64,000 nt of DNA from Microplitis mediator (Eukaryota; Arthropoda; Insecta; Hymenoptera; Braconidae), in contig NC_079969.1 of the NCBI RefSeq assembly GCF_029852145.1, positions 13,557,465 to 13,621,464 on the forward strand. The letters are read 5' to 3'. The notes under the pieces were generated by a model that saw nothing but the letters and a program-made list of their open reading frames with translations, searched no databases and was not told the DNA's origin. This document shows positions 35,401 through 46,198 of the stretch, piece by piece (the first letter of the stretch is position 1; every line of letters starts with the position of its first letter). Position numbers and translations under genes: made by a program.

Positions 35401-35825
35401 GCGTCAGCGGCTTAATAATTATAATAGAATTTGGGATACTTTGCTACCAGTTGAAAAGTAAGATAAATTTTGTAACCTGTAAGTTTTAAATATTTAAAAA
35501 TTATATTTTCAGGTGTACAATCAGGAGGTATAACAACAAGATCAAAAGCAAAAAAAAGGCCATTCGGCAGCCGAAATGGAAGGTAGATTTTCCAATTAAT
35601 CTATATAAAAAGTTTCATACATACATATCTTGTGATACATGTTAGTGTATAGTCATGATATGAAATTAGGCTCGTTTTCTAAGAGTGAGTGTAAAAAAAG
35701 ACAACGACTATTTTCGATAGAGAACTTTAGATAGTTGATTTGACAAAACATTATATAGGTAATGTAGTAAACTAACCTTCACGTAAACAAAGTATAGAAA
35801 TTTTAATTAGTATGAGATCATAATT

Positions 35826-36880
35826 GTAATTACTATTACGACGGAAAGATCAGTTATAATTATAGGACGTACAGGTACGATTGAAAGAGCATAAATAATA
35901 AAAAAAATACTTTTAAAATATAAAATAGCAGTGAAATTTACAGGTTATTTTGTTCACACTATAATACAACTGACAAAATTGTATTATAATGGGAAATGCA
36001 TAAGTTATGTGAAATGAAAACCATATTTTCAACATTTTTTGATTCCATTAAAATTTTTAAGGCTATCAAATTATTGGAAGAAATACTCGAAACATAAAGG
36101 TTAAGGTCATAAATTAAAGCTTATTAGTCAAGCTTTAGAATACTTCTTACAGAAATTATCTATGAGTTTCAGTTTTAAAGTTATATAAACTTTAGAAGTG
36201 AATAAAAACTGATTTTTTCGAAAAATCGTGAAAATTTTAAACAGCCATAACTTCAAAACTATTCGAACAATTCAGCCTATCTTTGAACTTGATCAAGATA
36301 ATCGCCTATAGAATAAGTGTGGAAAATTTCATTAAGATCCGATAAGAACTGTAGGTGCTATCGTAATGACAAGACCAGCTATAATCATACGTCGTAGAGG
36401 TACATTTGATACATCATAAGTAATAAAAGAAATACTTTTAAAATATAAAATAGCTGTGAAATTTACAGGTTATTTTGTGCACAATAAAATACAACTGACG
36501 AAACCGGATTATAATGGGAAATTCATAAGTTATGTGGAATGAAACCCATATTTTCAACATTTCTTGATTCCATTAAAATTTTCAAGGCCATCAAATTATA
36601 GGATGAAATGGTCGAAATATAAAGTCTAAGGTCATAAATTAAAGCTTATTAGACAAGCTTTCAGATACTTTTTACGGAAATTGTCTATGGGTATTAGTTT
36701 TGAAATTATATGAACTTGAATGTGGAAAAAAATTGATTTTTTCAAAAAATCATGGAAATTTAAAAAAGCCATAACTTCTAAACTAATCAACTGATTTTGC
36801 CCATCTTCGAACTTAACCGTGATAATCGCCCATAGAATAAGTGTAAAAAATTTCATTAAGATCTGATAAGAATTGTAGCC
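35826..36880. repeat. tandem duplication, unit about 525 bp
   Basis: Two adjacent diverged copies (about 35826-36350 and 36355-36880) share AAATACTTTTAAAATATAAA, GTGAAATTTACAGGTTATTT, CAACATTT(T/C)TTGATTCC and GCCATAACTTC(A/T)AAACTA. Both end in a phrase near AAGAA(C/T)TGTAG. No coding. A (TA)n tract follows at 36912-36940. Confidence 0.75.
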
Positions 36881-37085
36881 GTAATCGTGTCCTCAAAACT
36901 GCGTTATATCCCATATATATATATATATATATACATACATATATAAATTTTTTAACGGATGGTATTTTTGAACTCTACTCAACTATTTATGATAGTTTAT
37001 GACGAAATTCCTTGAAAAATCGACCATGAGGACAAATACAATAGTTAGATTTTAGAAAAATCTACCTAAAAAGGAACACGCTTCT

Positions 37086-40000
37086 TTGCCGTCAACATCA
37101 ACACAGTTTGTCGGTGATGATAAAAATAATAATTATGAAAACAATAGTGAAAATGATGAAAACGCAGATGGATACATTAACGTACAACCCCCAGGTCAAA
37201 GATTTGTAGTCGAGCGGCAAATAGTTAAAAAATATAGACAGTTTCAAGCTAAAGGTAAAGAGACTACAATCAGAATCCTTCCGCCTACTGCAGAATCTAA
37301 TCATATGCAATGGGTTGAAGGTGCTTTAAACGATATTCTCACGTATATAACAGCGTCGTGCAAGCCTTACGATCACGTAGGTTTTACTATTAATTACGAA
37401 AGACTCACAGCTGGGGCAATTTGGGCTAAATTTACAAGAGCAAACAGTATTACAGTGAATGATTTATGGCGTTTATTAAGCAACGTTGCTCAAAGTGCCG
37501 GCGGTCTGACTACTGACGATAGACTTATTATCACATCAGCTGTTGTCTCAGGTATTGAGGGTTGCGGGAAAGTAGTTTTGACTCATGAAACAATTTTTAA
37601 ACGATCAATAATAACTATTAATAATAAGGATAATTTATGTTTGCCGCGGTCGTTAGTTATTGCAACGATGTACATTGAAAGAGGTGAGATTCGTTCAGGT
37701 TCTTTACAGCGTAAGTGGAAAAATATAATAGATAACAGGAGAGATACTCAACAAAAAGAAGCTCTTAAATTATTACAAGCTAGTGGTGTTGTGATTCCTA
37801 GACACGGATGCGGTGTTAATGAAATACTAGCTTTTCAACGTTATTTTACGCGTAAAGGTGTAGCTATAGTTGTGTATGAATTTTTAACATTTGGAAAAGG
37901 AGCTCAACCACTTTTTGACGGGCGTTGTATGGTTCAAGAAACGTTTGGGTCGGTTTCTCATTTAATACATTTATTATATTATCAAGATACTAACCATTAT
38001 CAACCCATAACAAATTTAGCGGGTGCTTTAGGTAGTCGTTCATTTTGCGATCAATGTAATAAAGGTTACGAGTCTAGCCGTGAACATAGATGTTCTAAAA
38101 AATGTCAGCGTTGTAATACCTCGCCTGTATGTAAATATGTAGCTAAAAAAACGTGTATTTTATGTAATCGCTGGTTTTCGAATAATGAATGTTATAGGAA
38201 TCATTTAAAATTAGCTTCAGGTAATTTACGTGGAAAAAATAAGGCTCTTACAGTGTGTGATGCTTTGAAATTATGTACGGTATGTTGTAGATACATATAT
38301 CATAATCTAGAACATAAGTGTAATTTAAATTACTGTCAGATTTGTTGCTGCGAGAGACCACTTAATCATTATTGTTTTATGGCCCCTCTTAAACAAAAAG
38401 AGCTTCCAAAAGTTTTATTTTTCACCTCTCAAACATTTGAAAGGTGATAAGTCTACAAAAATACACGTACCTAATTTATGCGTTGTTCAAAAAACATGTC
38501 TCTATTGCTGGGCTAGTAAGAGCGTCTCTGAAAATTGCGCTGAATGCGGCCAACGCGAATATATTTTTGAAGAAAAACCTGTCGAAAAATTTATTGATTT
38601 GGCTTTACAAAATAATTCTAAATTCTCGAAAATAATATGCATTGCTCACAACGCTAGTAGTTTCGATGCACAATTCGTTTTAAAATGTATGATTGAGCAA
38701 AAGAAAACACGATTACCTGATCTAATAGTAAACGGTACAAAAATAATTGTAATGCGTGTAGGTAAAACGGTATTTTTAGATAGTCTTAATTATTTGCATA
38801 TGCCATTGAGAGAACTTCCAAAAGCGTTTGGATTTGCTGATGAAGCATCAAAAGGTTATTTTCCGTACTTATTCATCACGCCCTCTAATAAAAATTATAT
38901 AGGTTTTATACCTAATGTAAAATATTTTTCACCCGATACTATGTTCACTAAAGAACGTGAGCAATTTATGGAATGGTATAATAAGAAAGTACAAGAAGGT
39001 TATTTTTTTAATTTTCAAAACGAAATTAAATTTGATTGTCAAAATGATGTAACTGTTTTAAGAAGAGCCTGTATGTTATTTCGTGAAATGTTTATAAAAT
39101 GTGGTAAAGTATGCCCCTTTTCGGAATGTACCACTATAGCATCAGCTTGCTCAAAAATTTACAGGCGCAATTTTCTTAAGTCTGACACGATAGGCATTTT
39201 GCCAGCTAGTGGTACTTATCGCTGGTCATCAAATTAATCACGCAAAGCAATTCAATGGCTTATTTTCAAAGAACGAGTACATGGTTTTAGAATTACACAT
39301 GCTGCACGTGGTAAAGAATATCGTTTGCCTTCAGGAATACTCGTTGACGGTTATTTTAAAAACAATAGAACCGGTGAAGAACATGTACTACAATTTCACG
39401 GTTGTTACTGGCATGGTTGCCCTAAATGATACAGAGTAAACCGTGATAGAATACTCAATATCGGTGATAGTATGGATGTGAGGTATGACTGCACTATAGC
39501 CACGTCAGAAAAAATCCGCAGATTAGGGTATAGTCTTACTGAAGAGTGGGAATGTGATTTCAATTTATTTTTATCTAGAAATCCTGAGGTTGCAGCTGAA
39601 TTATGCGATCACCCCTTACTTTGTACCGAACCGTTAAACCCTAGAGATGCTTTTTTTGGCGGTCGTACAGAAAGTTTTGTTACGTTATACGATATAAAAA
39701 ACCATGAAAAAATCAAATATGTAGATGTATGTTCACTGTATCCTTATATTTGTAAAACTGGTAAATTCCCGATAGGTCATCCCGAAATCTTTATAGGCGA
39801 TGAATGCCTGTCTTTGATAGGTGAAGATAATAATTTAACACTTGTAGAAGGGCTGGTAAAATGTACTGTTCTTCCACCACCAAAGCTTTACCATCCGGTA
39901 TTACCGTGTAGAGTTCATGATAGATTACTCTTTGCTCTGTGTCGTTCTTGCGCACAAGAATTAAGACAGGCAGACTGCAACCACACACCTACAGACCGCG

Positions 40001-41031
40001 CTTTAACAGGTACATGGGTGGTAGATGAGGTTAGGAAAGCCATTGAAAAAGGTTACATTATCATAAAAGTATTTGAAATTTGGCATTATAAAATAGCGCA
40101 GTATGACCCTAAAACAGGGTCTCAAGGGATATTTACGGAAGATATCAATACTTTTTTAAAAATTAAAACTGAAGCAAGCGGTTACCCAAAAGATTGTAAA
40201 ACTGACGAGGAAAAAGATAAATATATTGAAGATTATGAGCGTGCTGAAGGTATAAAATTAGATAAAGAAAAAATTGAATTTAACGCAGGGTTACGAGCTG
40301 TAGCCAAACTTAGTTTAAATTCTCTTTGGGGAAAATTTGGTCAGCGTGAAAATTTAACGCAAACGGAAATTGTTACAACCCGAGCGCGTTTAATGGAAAT
40401 GTTGACTGATAGCCAAATTGAAATATGTGGTTTTTTACCAGTTAACGATAATACATTATATATAAATTTTGTTAATAGTAAGGATGCTATAAAACCTTCC
40501 CGCACAACAAATGTTGTTATCGCAGCGTACACAACGGCCCAGGCACGTCTTAAATTATACAGTTACTTAGAAAACTTAGGTACTAGAGCCCTATATTGCG
40601 ATACCGACTCCTGTATTTACGTATCTGTAGAAGGAAAATATGAACCACCTACAGGTAAATTTTTAGGAAAATTAACTGATGAATTAGAAGGTTACGGTCT
40701 AGGAAGTTATATTACATCTTTTGTAACAGGCGGCCCAAAATTTTATGCTTATACAATACGTAAACCTGATAATACAATCGCAGAGGTATGTAAAGTAAAA
40801 GGTATAACTTTAAATTTTTCTAATAGTCTTAAGATTAATTATAATACAGTTAGAGCCCTTGTAACTGGTGAAAAAACAGAGCCTGTTATAATAAAATTTG
40901 ATGCTATACGCAGAACATGTCTTCATGCCATTGTAACGAAAAATGAAACGAAAACAACATTTCCGCAATATAAAAAAAGACGTTTTAGAAATAAATATTC
41001 TACATTACCGTTTGGGTACAGAGTTTATTAA
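37086..41031 (+). pseudogene. polB: protein-primed DNA polymerase B of the Polinton, broken
   Basis: Would copy the element with a protein primer. Pieces: 37086-38447, 38437-39237, 39238-39471 between stops, and 39472-41031. The N-terminal piece ends in a Cys/His-rich zinc-binding region (38045-38380). The exonuclease follows: ExoII HNASSFDAQF (38646) and ExoIII NDVTVLRRA (39050). Polymerase motifs are A DVCSLYP (39724), B KLSLNSLWGKFG (40307) and C YCDTDS (40594), all intact. Lesions: a +1 frame change near 38425-38440, where the ExoI D-x-E motif should be and is missing, and in-frame stops at 39235 and about 39427. The frame opens at 37086 without a good ATG, so the start may lie in an upstream exon or further in. 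Not expected to work as replicase. Confidence 0.92.
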
Positions 41032-41217
41032 TTGTATTTAAATTGACACTGTAATAGGTTATAATAAATGTATAAATAAACATGCTTCTTTTATGTTTTA
41101 TTTTCCCCCTCTTTCATATAGCAACGTAAGTAATTTTGATTTATTTATTCATTTATTTAAGTTTATTTTCATCAGTTCTCCGAGTACAGTTCACCTAAAC
41201 GTTAAAACTAAATATAA

Positions 41218-41739
41218 ATGGATATTATAATAGATATTCAGGGTTTCTTCGATAATTATGGAAATTTTTTACCTAAAGAAGTAGCACTAGTAGATTTAGA
41301 ATCTTCTATACAAGGTCATTGGTTAATCAAATCCCCATTTCCTTATAATAAATTATTATTCTCAGCGCGCCAAAAAAATAACTGGCTTACAACAAAAAAA
41401 CACGGCTTAAAGTGGTTTGACGGTTTTATTACCATCTCAAATTTGACACCTATTGTTAAATTTTATTCTGAAAAAGCCCGGTGTGTATATGTACGTGGTG
41501 ATATAAAACGGAAATATCTTGAAAAATTACTACAAAAGGAAGTTATTAATTTAGAAGAAGAAGATATTGACAACACCCCTAATAAATTTGATGATTTGAG
41601 AACGACAAACACTTTGTGCACATTACACGGTGCGTTAAAAATTTACAACCCTGGTCAAAATTTGAGATGTGCTTTAAACAACGCTCTTTGTCTACAAAAG
41701 TGGATTTTAAAAGAACGTTCAAATACTTGTGAATTTTAA
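41218..41739 (+). CDS. Polinton 'DIQGF' protein A, 173 residues
   Basis: Intact frame from ATG 41218 (MDIIIDIQGFFDNYG). Its layout repeats that of the gene at 48158-48865: IQGF near residue 8, then LPKE(V/I), H.(L/I)..PF near residue 40, HGL(K/E)W(F/Y)DG near residue 62, then K..YLE.LL...VIN(L/I)E, and a short Cys/His C-terminal part (LCTLHGAL). Such proteins occur in insect Polintons and as uncharacterised insect proteins. A link to an RNase H/DEDD nuclease fold is conceivable but not shown. It lies between PolB and the ATPase, 187 bp after the PolB stop, with polyadenylation-like AATAAA between (41074). Confidence 0.7.
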   Translation: MDIIIDIQGFFDNYGNFLPKEVALVDLESSIQGHWLIKSPFPYNKLLFSARQKNNWLTTKKHGLKWFDGFITISNLTPIVKFYSEKARCVYVRGDIKRKYLEKLLQKEVINLEEEDIDNTPNKFDDLRTTNTLCTLHGALKIYNPGQNLRCALNNALCLQKWILKERSNTCEF

Positions 41740-41883
41740 AATTTTTACATGTCTCTTAAATAACAATTGATAATATACACAGCTAGTGGCTGCATTTTAC
41801 GCGGGGTCAGCATTTAAAAAGACAAGCCGATTAAAACTACGACGAGTCTCAGTTTCAAACGGTAGTTCAAGCGTGTCATAATA

Positions 41884-42336
41884 ATGTGTTACACAAAATT
41901 TAAAGAGTGTGATGAGATTCGTGCAGAACCGGAAGAAGAAGATCCCGGAAACGAAATTAATCTGACTGAACACGATTTGGATGTATTTAGAACATATTGG
42001 CCTCACGATCCTTTATTCAGACTTCTACCGACACGTTTAAATGTTGAAAGTATCGTATGGTTAAGTGCTGTTACTCGCGCTGTAAGAAATGCACCAACTT
42101 TTCTTGATGTTAGTTTAATTTTACATTATTATTATCATTATTGTTATTATAAAACTAACGTGTATATTTTCTAATTATTATTTCAGTTTTTTTTGGGTAT
42201 GCCCCGTGACATCTTCGAGCTAGCTATGCGGTCAGCACCAGAGCTGATTCAGCAACCTCTCACGCAACGATGGAACTCGATCCACAATAACACGAGTGAA
42301 AACGCCTCTAAGATAGTTGAAGACAAAACAGAATAA
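41884..42336 (+). CDS. uncharacterised Polinton protein, two exons (41884-42108, 42187-42336)
   Basis: Exon 1 opens at ATG 41884 with an acidic start (CDEIRAEPEEEDP), then INLTEHDLDVFRTYWPHDP and a helix-rich part. The frame then degenerates into Tyr/His from AT-rich DNA. A donor GTTAGT at 42109 and an acceptor TTATTTCAG at 42178-42186 remove 78 bp and restore a sensible continuation (GMPRDIFELAMRSAPEL) to the stop at 42334-42336: 124 residues in one frame. The donor is not the strongest type, so the splice is inferred from frame continuity. Function unknown. It sits between the DIQGF protein A and the ATPase. Confidence 0.55.
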
Positions 42337-42573
42337 TGTTAAAATACATAAGATTTACTAAGTTATCTATTAAATTTGTATTCAAGTATTTTTAACTTTA
42401 CGAATTATGAATTCATGTGTTTTCTTATTATATTAACATTACACATTTTTAATAAATTAATAAATAAATAAATAAATAAATAAATAACTAATTACCTATA
42501 AGATATCATTAAATTAATTCGTTTCTGTGTAAATATATAAGATATACATCGCTCGTTAAATTTAGTTCATACA

Positions 42574-43255
42574 ATGGATCCGCGGTGGAAACACCCTTGG
42601 ACGTCAATTATTTGCGGTCCCACAGGCTGTGGTAAGACAGTATTTGTAAAAAGGTTCATTAAATATTTGCCTCAGATGAGTGATACGAGTTTCTCGAGAA
42701 TAATATTTTATTACGCTGAATGGCAGACTTCCTATACGGAATATTCGAATTATAAAAATATTGAGTTTCGTGAAGGTTTACCACGCAGTGAAAATTACAC
42801 TAACGATATGTGTCCGAAATTGCTTATTATCGATGATCTTATGTACGAGGCCTCAAATAATAGCGTCGTAGATTTATTCACGAAAGGCAGCCATCATAGG
42901 AACCTAAGTGTAATTTTTATTACCCAAAATATTTTTCATCAAGGACACGGTCAAAGAGATATATCCTTAAACGCAAATTATATCGTGATTTTCAAAAACC
43001 CCCGTGATAGATCCCAAATACAACATCTTGCAAGACGTTTATCCCGAAAATACACGTTTTTTACAAGAAATATACTATGATGCGACATCTGGCCCTCATG
43101 GCTATTTACTACTAGATTTAAAACAATCAACACCTGAAAATTGTCGGTTTCGCTGCTGTATTTTTCCAGATGATCAACATCAATTTGTTTATATAACCAA
43201 GAAAAGTATAAATAATAGGTCTAAAAGTTACAATGTACCAGTATACCATCGATAA
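42574..43255 (+). pseudogene. FtsK/A32-like genome-packaging ATPase, frameshifted
   Basis: Motor that would drive element DNA into capsids. Begins at ATG 42574. Walker A GPTGCGKT at residues 15-22, Walker B LLIIDD with Asp at 87-88, and a following FITQN motif fit the FtsK/HerA-type packaging ATPases of Polintons, adenovirus-like and virophage-type elements. The frame leaves the family pattern after residue ~155 and stops at 43080. The expected C-terminal part (YPENTRFLQEIYYDA, then LLLDLKQSTPE) continues in another frame to 43255, so one or two bases are missing near 43025-43045. Its stop overlaps the ATG of the next gene by one base. Confidence 0.88.
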
Positions 43256-43590
43256 TGGCGCAGCGCGGACCGATCAAGAAGAAACAGCTTGCTATATTCC
43301 ACGCCCTCTGTTATTTAAATAACGAGCAAAGACAAGCTATACTACGCAAGGCTGACACAGCTTTAGTACGGTGTATTTGTGAGTGTGCTCTGAATATATT
43401 ACGTGGTAATGTGTTGTTATCATCAAAAGATCGCAAAAAATTAAAACGTTATGCACCGCTTTTGAGAAAATTATCATCCCAAGGAAGTTTAAATAATAAG
43501 AAAAAGATAATTGTACAGAAAGGTGGTTTTCTACCAGCATTTCTAGTGCCATTACTAGGCACATTGCTATCAACAATAGTCGCACATTAA
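43255..43590 (+). CDS. small basic Polinton protein with hydrophobic C-terminus
   Basis: 111 residues, intact. Basic start (MAQRGPIKKKQ), a helical middle with conserved-looking Cys (CICECALNILRGNV), a Lys/Arg-rich stretch (DRKKLKRYAPLLRKL) and a hydrophobic C-terminal segment (GGFLPAFLVPLLGTLLSTIV). The layout suits a small virion protein that binds DNA and contacts a membrane or capsid. This is inference; the family is known to me only as an uncharacterised Polinton product. Starts on the last base of the ATPase stop codon. Confidence 0.65.
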   Translation: MAQRGPIKKKQLAIFHALCYLNNEQRQAILRKADTALVRCICECALNILRGNVLLSSKDRKKLKRYAPLLRKLSSQGSLNNKKKIIVQKGGFLPAFLVPLLGTLLSTIVAH

Positions 43591-43595
43591 TTAAC

Positions 43596-44468
43596 ATGGA
43601 ATACGCTCGCAAAATGGTATTAGTACCAGAAGATAAATTTCAAGAGCATGGTAATACAGACCAAAATGAAGATAAATCAAAAAATAAAACTATACAGACT
43701 TCAGGTACAACTCTATCACGCCTCGACAATGAAATGCATGAGATTCTAAACTCTAATAAATATAATTCTGATCGTGAAAAATGTTGGGCTTACTTGCAAA
43801 TCCTTGAACGTTATTTACGTTTACTAGAATATGAAAAAAAACCTTTAGAAAATACATTTACCGAATCAAATACAAACGAGAACATAAATCTTTCTGGTTC
43901 TTCTTTTGGTACTGTTCCTAAAACGTCAGAATCTAGTATAGACTCGGCTACAACGACTGTACATCATACTTCATATGATGATGGTGTTGATAACTCAATT
44001 ATAGATAGCATCCCGAAAAAATTCAAAAATAAAGCCCGTTTGTTGTTAAAACGTCTAAAAAATTTACCTAGCTCAACGATAACATGGGAGAGCCACGGAG
44101 TGGTAACACTTCATGGCAAAAAAATAGCCGGTTCAAATATAACGGATCTTCTGAACGACGCTATGAGAAGAAGAAAATCTATCAAAGCTATAGGAAGGCG
44201 TCAATTCGCTCAAGTGTTACAAGCCTCAAATATCCCTCGTGAATATATAGGCAACCAAAATTTTTTTAATAGTACAGTATCAACTTCTACATCTACAAGC
44301 TCACGAGTTAATATAAGTATACCAATTATACGCGAGGAACTTGCTTCTTCAGATGAGTTTATGACCGGTGATGACGAGGGGGCTAGAACAACTCAAAGGG
44401 GTAAAGGTTCTATAAAATCAAAAACTAAAAAATTATCATGGACGAAGTTCAGACCAATGAAATGTTAA
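43596..44468 (+). CDS. uncharacterised Polinton protein, 290 residues
   Basis: Intact frame starting MEYARKMVLVPEDKF, five bases after the previous stop. Residues 40-80 form a helical block (LSRLDNEMHEILNSNKY, then YLQILERYLRLL). A long Ser/Thr/Asn-rich linker follows, then a second folded block (PKKFKNKARLLLKRL, ITWESHGVVTLHG, SNITDLLNDAMRRRK, PREYIGNQ) and a Ser/Thr and Lys-rich tail. The two-block pattern recurs in Polintons and in uncharacterised insect proteins. Role unknown; position among capsid and integrase genes suggests a virion or assembly function. Its last 31 bp overlap the integrase start in another frame. Confidence 0.7.
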   Translation: MEYARKMVLVPEDKFQEHGNTDQNEDKSKNKTIQTSGTTLSRLDNEMHEILNSNKYNSDREKCWAYLQILERYLRLLEYEKKPLENTFTESNTNENINLSGSSFGTVPKTSESSIDSATTTVHHTSYDDGVDNSIIDSIPKKFKNKARLLLKRLKNLPSSTITWESHGVVTLHGKKIAGSNITDLLNDAMRRRKSIKAIGRRQFAQVLQASNIPREYIGNQNFFNSTVSTSTSTSSRVNISIPIIREELASSDEFMTGDDEGARTTQRGKGSIKSKTKKLSWTKFRPMKC

Positions 44469-45364
44469 AATCCATATATTATAACCCTTCACACGAGGCC
44501 AGTTTTTCGGGTGTTAGAAATCTTTTAAAATTAGCCGATAAAAGTGATTCAAAGTTATCAAAAGACATGATTGTAAACTGGCTTAATAAACAAGAAACTT
44601 TGACAAAGCATCGATTAAATAAAAAATATTTTATCAGACGTACTTACAACGTAGAAGTAATTGATGATGTATGGGAAACCGATTTGGTAGACTTCAGAAG
44701 TATATCAACGTACAACGACGGGTATAAATACATTTTAATGGTAATTGACGTTTTGAGTAAATTTGCGTGGGCTGAGCCACTATATAATAAAATTAGTGAG
44801 TCTGTGACACAAGGTTTTAAAAAAATACTACTACGTAGTAGAAAAAGATTACCACGTTTAATACAATCGGATAGCGGGAAAGAGTTTCTTGGCGCATCTT
44901 TTCAAGAATTTTTGAAGAAAAACGAAATACAATTTAGAACTGTGCGAAATCCTGATGTAAAGGCAGCTGTCGTTGAACGTTTAAATAGAACGATCAAGGA
45001 GAGAATGTGGCGGTATTTTACGTACGTAAGTACACAGCATAGTGGAATAAAAATGGCCCCTGTAAATGTCAATGAAGATAATTATACTACAGCAATTTAT
45101 AACCTTAAGAAACGCTATGAAAATAATAAACGTTATAGACTTATGAAAAAACGTAAACCTAAATACAGCGTTGGCGACATGGTACGTATCAGTAAGACTA
45201 AAGCAGCGTTTGTGAAAGGATACGAAAGTGGTTGGAGTAACGAGATTTTTAAAATTTCTAAAATTTCAATGTTCCGTCAGCCTGTGGTTTATTTATTATA
45301 TGATTTACAAAACGAGCCCATTGACGGTGTGTTTTATGAGGAAGAATTATCTCTAGTTAAATAA
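44438..45364 (+). pseudogene. int: retroviral-type integrase (RVE) of the Polinton, shortened
   Basis: Would insert the element into host DNA. Starts at ATG 44438. Catalytic acids are visible as D82 (WETDLVDF), D145 (QSDSGKEF) and E180 (AVVERLNRTIKERM), the D,D-35-E arrangement of retroviral integrases. A basic C-terminal chromo/SH3-like part follows (KYSVGDMVRISK). After the catalytic helix the sequence jumps from TYVSTQ to HSGIKMAP, skipping about 20 residues that relatives carry there, so an in-frame deletion near 45035 has removed part of the core. The frame itself is open. Activity is doubtful. Two bases separate it from the next gene. Confidence 0.88.
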
Positions 45365-45366
45365 AA

Positions 45367-46188
45367 ATGGCTTTAATTAGAGATAATTTTTATATTGTAT
45401 TACCTAGTAACAGTAGTATGAAATATTTTCCCAATAACACGACTACACATTTTATAACACAGTTACCTCAAGCGCTGGAATTAACCGGAGAATGGGAAGT
45501 TGCGTTAGTAGAAATACAAACTCCTATGACAATTCTACATATACCAAAAGGATCTACTGCAATTGTCATGGGTACAGCCAACATACCTCTAAATACTGAA
45601 GAAGGAAAAAGTATTGTTGAAGCAAGTGTAGCTGATATTTACTATGGTCATGTGCCTTACGGGCAATATCAAAATATTAGCTCGCTAGTGCAATGTATGA
45701 ATACACTTTCTGCATTATCTGACCATATAAATTTTGTACATGACGCTGGTGGCTATATATCAGTTCATAAAATATGTGATTGCGTAGCTATACATACACT
45801 GAAGTTAAATGAAATACTTGAAAAGATACTAGGATTTGGCATAGACTATTTACCTAGACCTATCTCAGAAAAGGACGAATGCAAAGGGGCAATCCCTGCA
45901 TCGTTAGCTAATGCAGTGCCTGGAAAAATATTTGTGTATAGCGATATTTGTGAAGGTTATATAACAGGGGACGTCCAATCACCTCTGCTACGTGTCGTAC
46001 CTGTTGATACCGATCATTACCTCTACGGTTCAACTAAAATAAAGACTTTTTCACCGGGCCGTTATATACCCTTATTACGCAGAACCATGAACACTATCGA
46101 AATTGATATAAGAGACGAGTTTGGGAATCCTATTCCATTTGAATACGGTACGCTGACCGTGACTTTACATTTCAGAAGAAGAATTTAA
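45367..46188 (+). CDS. minor capsid (penton-like) protein of the Polinton
   Basis: 273 residues, intact. N-terminus NFYIVLPSNSSMKYFPNNT, then ELTGEWEVALVEIQ, HINFVHD, YVYSDI-like FVYSDICEGYITGDV, and the C-terminal LTVTLHFRRR are the pattern of the single-jelly-roll minor capsid protein found in insect Polintons. In related viruses this protein forms the capsid vertices. It is predicted to be mainly beta strands. It lies between integrase and the pVI-like gene, with gaps of 2 and 10 bp. Assignment rests on recalled family pattern and gene order; no fold prediction was run. Confidence 0.75.
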   Translation: MALIRDNFYIVLPSNSSMKYFPNNTTTHFITQLPQALELTGEWEVALVEIQTPMTILHIPKGSTAIVMGTANIPLNTEEGKSIVEASVADIYYGHVPYGQYQNISSLVQCMNTLSALSDHINFVHDAGGYISVHKICDCVAIHTLKLNEILEKILGFGIDYLPRPISEKDECKGAIPASLANAVPGKIFVYSDICEGYITGDVQSPLLRVVPVDTDHYLYGSTKIKTFSPGRYIPLLRRTMNTIEIDIRDEFGNPIPFEYGTLTVTLHFRRRI

Positions 46189-46198
46189 GTATAACAAA

